NCBI GenBank assembly: GCA_002430125.1
Contig: DJBQ01000187.1
Location: forward strand, 1-9,275
Reading direction: 5' to 3'
DNA from: Rhodobacterales bacterium UBA5972
GTDB taxonomy: Bacteria > Pseudomonadota > Alphaproteobacteria > Rhodobacterales > Rhodobacteraceae
Length of the DNA stretch: 9,275 nucleotides
This document shows, in pieces, positions 6,947-9,275 of the stretch (position 1 is the stretch's first letter; each line of letters begins with the position of its first letter). Under the pieces are notes generated by a model. It saw only the letters and a program-made list of their open reading frames with translations, ran no database searches and had not been told where the DNA came from. Position numbers and translations under genes: made by a program.

Positions 6947-8076
6947 TGCCCGCAACCCAGTTGACCACCGACCACCGCGCCCTTGACGACGCAATTGCGG
7001 CGCGGCGATATTTTGCCAAGTTTGACCGCATTCTGGATCATCTGGATCAGGTGGCCGAACTGGCGGTTTCAAGTGATCGTTTGGGGCAGGTCGAACTGAA
7101 TGTGCTGCGGGCTTATTTGCAGGCGCTGACCGCAACGTTCGAGGCTTTGTCGAACAAATATCTGATGTCGGGCCGGGTGTCGTCTTTGCTGCCGAAATCA
7201 CTGAATATCGACACGACTGACAGCGGCTTTCCAGTTTACGGCGAACTGCTGCAAATGGCCAATGACGCGCATCAGGTGGATCAGCATCTTGGCGCTTTGC
7301 CCTCGGCGACTGAGCTGAAAAAGGATATGGTGCGTCATATCCTGAACGAACTTGAAGTGCCGGTGAAGCTGCAATTCGCCCTGTCGCAGCGGCTTTATTA
7401 TGAAGGTCTGGCCAAGGGCGGGATGTTTTGGGCGCAGAACGATCCGCAGATTGTCTGGCTAGGGACTGAAGATAGTCAGCGGCGACACTATGTGGTGCAT
7501 TGGGCCAGCTATGACAGTCAGGTGAACATCCCGACGATCTATTTATTGTTGCTGGAGGACAGCGGGTCAACCGCCCTGCCGCGCGACGAAAAGCGCTGGC
7601 CGCAGGTGCAGGCGCATCTGATGGCGCAGGCGGTCTCGGCGCTGAAGATGGTGACGATCGCGCAGGGGTTTGACCGGGATTTTGACGACCTGCATCCCAA
7701 ACTGTTCCGCCGTATCCATGTCGGGCCGATGTATAGCCACAGTTATACCCATCAAACCGGACCGCTGGCGGGCATTCTTGAGGATGCCAAGGGCGGGCCG
7801 GGTACGGATTGGGCTTTGGCATGGACGGTGGAAACCCTGTTGTCTGACCGGGTTGAAACCGAAAAGAAGGGGTTTTTCAGCACGGTTGAACGCGAGATTT
7901 TCCGGCTGGATCATTTCGGCGGCACAGAGGCGGAAACCGGTTCCAGTGAAGTGCGCCGATCCCTGATCCTGCCGCAAGCGCCGTTTCAGGTTTTGGAGGA
8001 ACGCAAACCACCGGGGTTTCAGGGCGTGCGCAAATATGTGGTCAGCGAGGCTGGTCAGATTTTAAGTTATAAGTGA
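6946..8076 (+). CDS. Hypothetical protein, partner of coiled-coil protein and AAA ATPase
   Basis: A 376-residue protein that I cannot assign to a family. No signal peptide, membrane helix or cysteine is seen. The first ~150 residues look helical (RYFAKFDRILDHLDQVAELA, then LNVLRAYLQALTATFEALSNKY). A middle section, about 160-205, looks beta-rich and aromatic (FWAQNDPQIVWLG, HYVVHWASYD, TIYLLLLEDSG). A mixed region follows with a His/Tyr patch, HVGPMYSHSYTHQTGP (258-273), and the end (FQGVRKYVVSEAGQIL) looks like a final strand pair. No catalytic signature stands out, and the His cluster could be structural. The ATG at 6946 overlaps the preceding stop as TGATG, so translation is by reinitiation from the coiled-coil gene. 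The AAA ATPase begins 114 bp downstream on the same strand. Coupling suggests it forms a complex with the coiled-coil protein (inference). Confidence 0.85.
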   Translation: MPATQLTTDHRALDDAIAARRYFAKFDRILDHLDQVAELAVSSDRLGQVELNVLRAYLQALTATFEALSNKYLMSGRVSSLLPKSLNIDTTDSGFPVYGELLQMANDAHQVDQHLGALPSATELKKDMVRHILNELEVPVKLQFALSQRLYYEGLAKGGMFWAQNDPQIVWLGTEDSQRRHYVVHWASYDSQVNIPTIYLLLLEDSGSTALPRDEKRWPQVQAHLMAQAVSALKMVTIAQGFDRDFDDLHPKLFRRIHVGPMYSHSYTHQTGPLAGILEDAKGGPGTDWALAWTVETLLSDRVETEKKGFFSTVEREIFRLDHFGGTEAETGSSEVRRSLILPQAPFQVLEERKPPGFQGVRKYVVSEAGQILSYK

Positions 8077-8093
8077 GGGAACACGCCACGCAG

Positions 8094-8164
8094 TCCCGGA
8101 CCTGCTCCGGGACCTCTCGACGGCAAGCCCTGCAAGAAGCATAGACCCCGGAGCAGGTCCGGGG
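8094..8164. repeat. Paired palindromic repeat (REP-like) between two operon genes
   Basis: Two self-palindromic units stand in inverted orientation. Unit 1 (8094-8112) has arms TCCCGGA/TCCGGGA around CCTGC. Unit 2 (8146-8164) has arms CCCCGGA/TCCGGGG around GCAGG. The inner 17 bases of each (8095-8111 and 8147-8163) are exact reverse complements, so the whole element can also fold into one long hairpin with a 35-base loop. No T run follows, so it is not an intrinsic terminator. This form resembles dispersed intergenic palindromes of alphaproteobacterial genomes. It fills most of the 114-bp gap before the ATPase gene and could affect stability or relative expression of the shared mRNA. Confidence 0.85.
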
Positions 8165-8190
8165 CAGCGATACGAAGGAATAACAGGCAT

Positions 8191-9275
8191 ATGAGCCAAC
8201 AACAAAACCTGATGGAACTGTCCGAAGATAATATCCGTACGCATTATGCCAGTGCTTTGGCGATGCTCGATGGGTTTGACCACACGCCGCGGATTGCCAA
8301 GCCAAAACAGCACGTCGCGGCTGAACGCTCGCCCGGTATCGCTCCGCGCCGCAGCCAGTTTCGTTCAACAACACCGGGGCTTGTCACGCGATCAACTGCG
8401 CGGCCTGAAGGCGTGCATATCATCAATCGGGTGTCCGCGGACGGCGATGATCCGCTAACCTCGGCAACCCGGGCCACCGCGCTGCAAAGCCTGCGCCGTG
8501 CGCTTGCCGTTGCCCATACGGTCAGCGATCTGTTCGAGGAACAAACCGGGTTGGCTGACCTGAAACGTGATAATCTGGCGGGGCGTTTGTCGCCTGCCAG
8601 ATCGGCGGAATTTTCCGAAGGATTGCAAGCCTCGTCGCTGATCTCGCTGTTCACATTTGCCAATATGACAAGGTTTCTGGTTTCCGCCCACGCGCCGGAA
8701 ATGCAACATGGGCTTGAGATCGGCGAGGTCGAGGAAATCCTGACCGACAACCGCATTGATGCGCTGCACGGCGCGCTGTGGGAGCTGGATCAGGACGTTG
8801 CGACTTTCGCCACAGACGAGGCCTCGCTGATTGCGGTGATTGCGGCTTATTGCGAAAAGCTGATGGAAAAGGTGGCGTTGCGGGCCAGTACGTCGGCGCG
8901 TTTGGCGGCGTTTGAGAGTGTCGCCTACCGGGTTGAAGCCGACGATTTCACCGTCGATGGATTCAAGCCCGCGCATAAGGCAAAATCCAGCAAGCTGACG
9001 ATGACGTTCAAGAAACCGAACGAGGTGATCGGCAACCATATCGCCAAATATCAGGCGGTCAAGCTTAGCAAAATGCTGATGGCCTATGACTTTGAACGCA
9101 AGCTGAACCCGTTTGCCGACCTTGGCGGTTTTATCTTTACCTTCATGGGCGACGGGATGCCGGGGACGGGTAAAACCACGCTGATCCAGATGATGGCCGG
9201 GTTGATTTCGGAATATTGCAAGGTCGCAGGCTATCCGTTCCGGTTCCAGAACCTGTCGACTGAAAGCATCGACAG
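8191..9275 (+). CDS. AAA family ATPase, C-terminal part beyond window edge
   Basis: The frame is open from ATG 8191 to the right edge (361 codons, no stop), so the gene is partial. A GAAGGA ribosome site lies at 8174-8179. The N-terminal ~300 residues are unfamiliar: a short helix (about 12-28), a basic Pro/Arg/Ser/Thr-rich linker (about 34-75), a helical domain (about 90-245) and a short lead-in segment. The ATPase domain opens with NPFADLGGFIFTFMG and a clear Walker A, GMPGTGKTT, with Lys328 and Thr329. The following LIQMMAGLI and RFQNLSTESID fit the first helix and second strand of AAA motors. Walker B, sensor and arginine-finger motifs would lie beyond the edge and cannot be checked. Position suggests that it acts with, or on, the two upstream proteins, perhaps by remodelling the coiled-coil protein using ATP (inference). 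Confidence 0.88.
   Translation, partial: MSQQQNLMELSEDNIRTHYASALAMLDGFDHTPRIAKPKQHVAAERSPGIAPRRSQFRSTTPGLVTRSTARPEGVHIINRVSADGDDPLTSATRATALQSLRRALAVAHTVSDLFEEQTGLADLKRDNLAGRLSPARSAEFSEGLQASSLISLFTFANMTRFLVSAHAPEMQHGLEIGEVEEILTDNRIDALHGALWELDQDVATFATDEASLIAVIAAYCEKLMEKVALRASTSARLAAFESVAYRVEADDFTVDGFKPAHKAKSSKLTMTFKKPNEVIGNHIAKYQAVKLSKMLMAYDFERKLNPFADLGGFIFTFMGDGMPGTGKTTLIQMMAGLISEYCKVAGYPFRFQNLSTESID

Noticed and set aside
5855..7822. 655-codon open frame on the minus strand spanning the coiled-coil gene and most of its partner gene
   Set aside because: The translation is rich in Arg, Pro, His and Ser with no domain or ribosome site, as expected for the antisense of GC-biased genes. The plus-strand genes have proper starts, coupled overlap and plausible helical proteins.
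8244..9039. Two overlapping minus-strand frames (8244-8756 and 8455-9039) opposite the ATPase N-terminal region
   Set aside because: The plus-strand frame from 8191 is open to the edge and runs into a Walker A motif. The minus-strand translations are compositionally odd and lack motifs.

Overview
The window looks like chromosomal DNA of an alphaproteobacterium, most likely of the Rhodobacteraceae (Roseobacter-type). This is inferred from the moderately GC-rich sequence with GC-leaning codons, and from the protein styles: a Gtt1-like GST, an ArgE/DapE-type M20 deacylase, a family-5 peptide-binding protein and an MhqO-like VOC protein. No database search was possible, so the taxonomic call is inference. 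There are eight protein genes, one cut by the right edge. There are no tRNA, rRNA, CRISPR array, transposase or phage genes.

Left part (1-1720): a short conserved hypothetical gene (+) runs tail to tail into a two-gene minus-strand unit, a GFA/CENP-V-type zinc protein followed by a glutathione S-transferase. The stop codons of the hypothetical gene and the GST overlap by 4 bp. The first ~130 bases hold no gene I can support.

Middle part (1744-4670): a minus-strand unit of an M20 metallo-deacylase followed by a secreted dipeptide/oligopeptide-type ABC substrate-binding protein. It is closed by a strong intrinsic terminator at 1744-1773. No permease or ATPase subunits accompany the binding protein. 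A plausible role is capture of a peptide or acylated amino acid in the periplasm and deacylation in the cytoplasm.

Divergent from the deacylase (4786-5691) is a two-module VOC protein of the ring-cleaving dioxygenase (MhqO-like) type. It is followed by a 178-bp intergenic region with several small hairpins and a likely promoter.

Right part (5870 to the end): a plus-strand unit of three genes of unknown function. They are a long alpha-helical/coiled-coil protein (358 aa), a 376-aa protein whose start codon overlaps the previous stop (TGATG), and an AAA-type ATPase with a long unrecognised N-terminal region and a clear Walker A motif. The ATPase is cut by the window end. A palindromic inverted-repeat element sits between the second and third genes. 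This is the part most likely to be an undescribed system: an AAA motor with a coiled-coil partner and a dedicated soluble partner. What it acts on cannot be read from the sequence.
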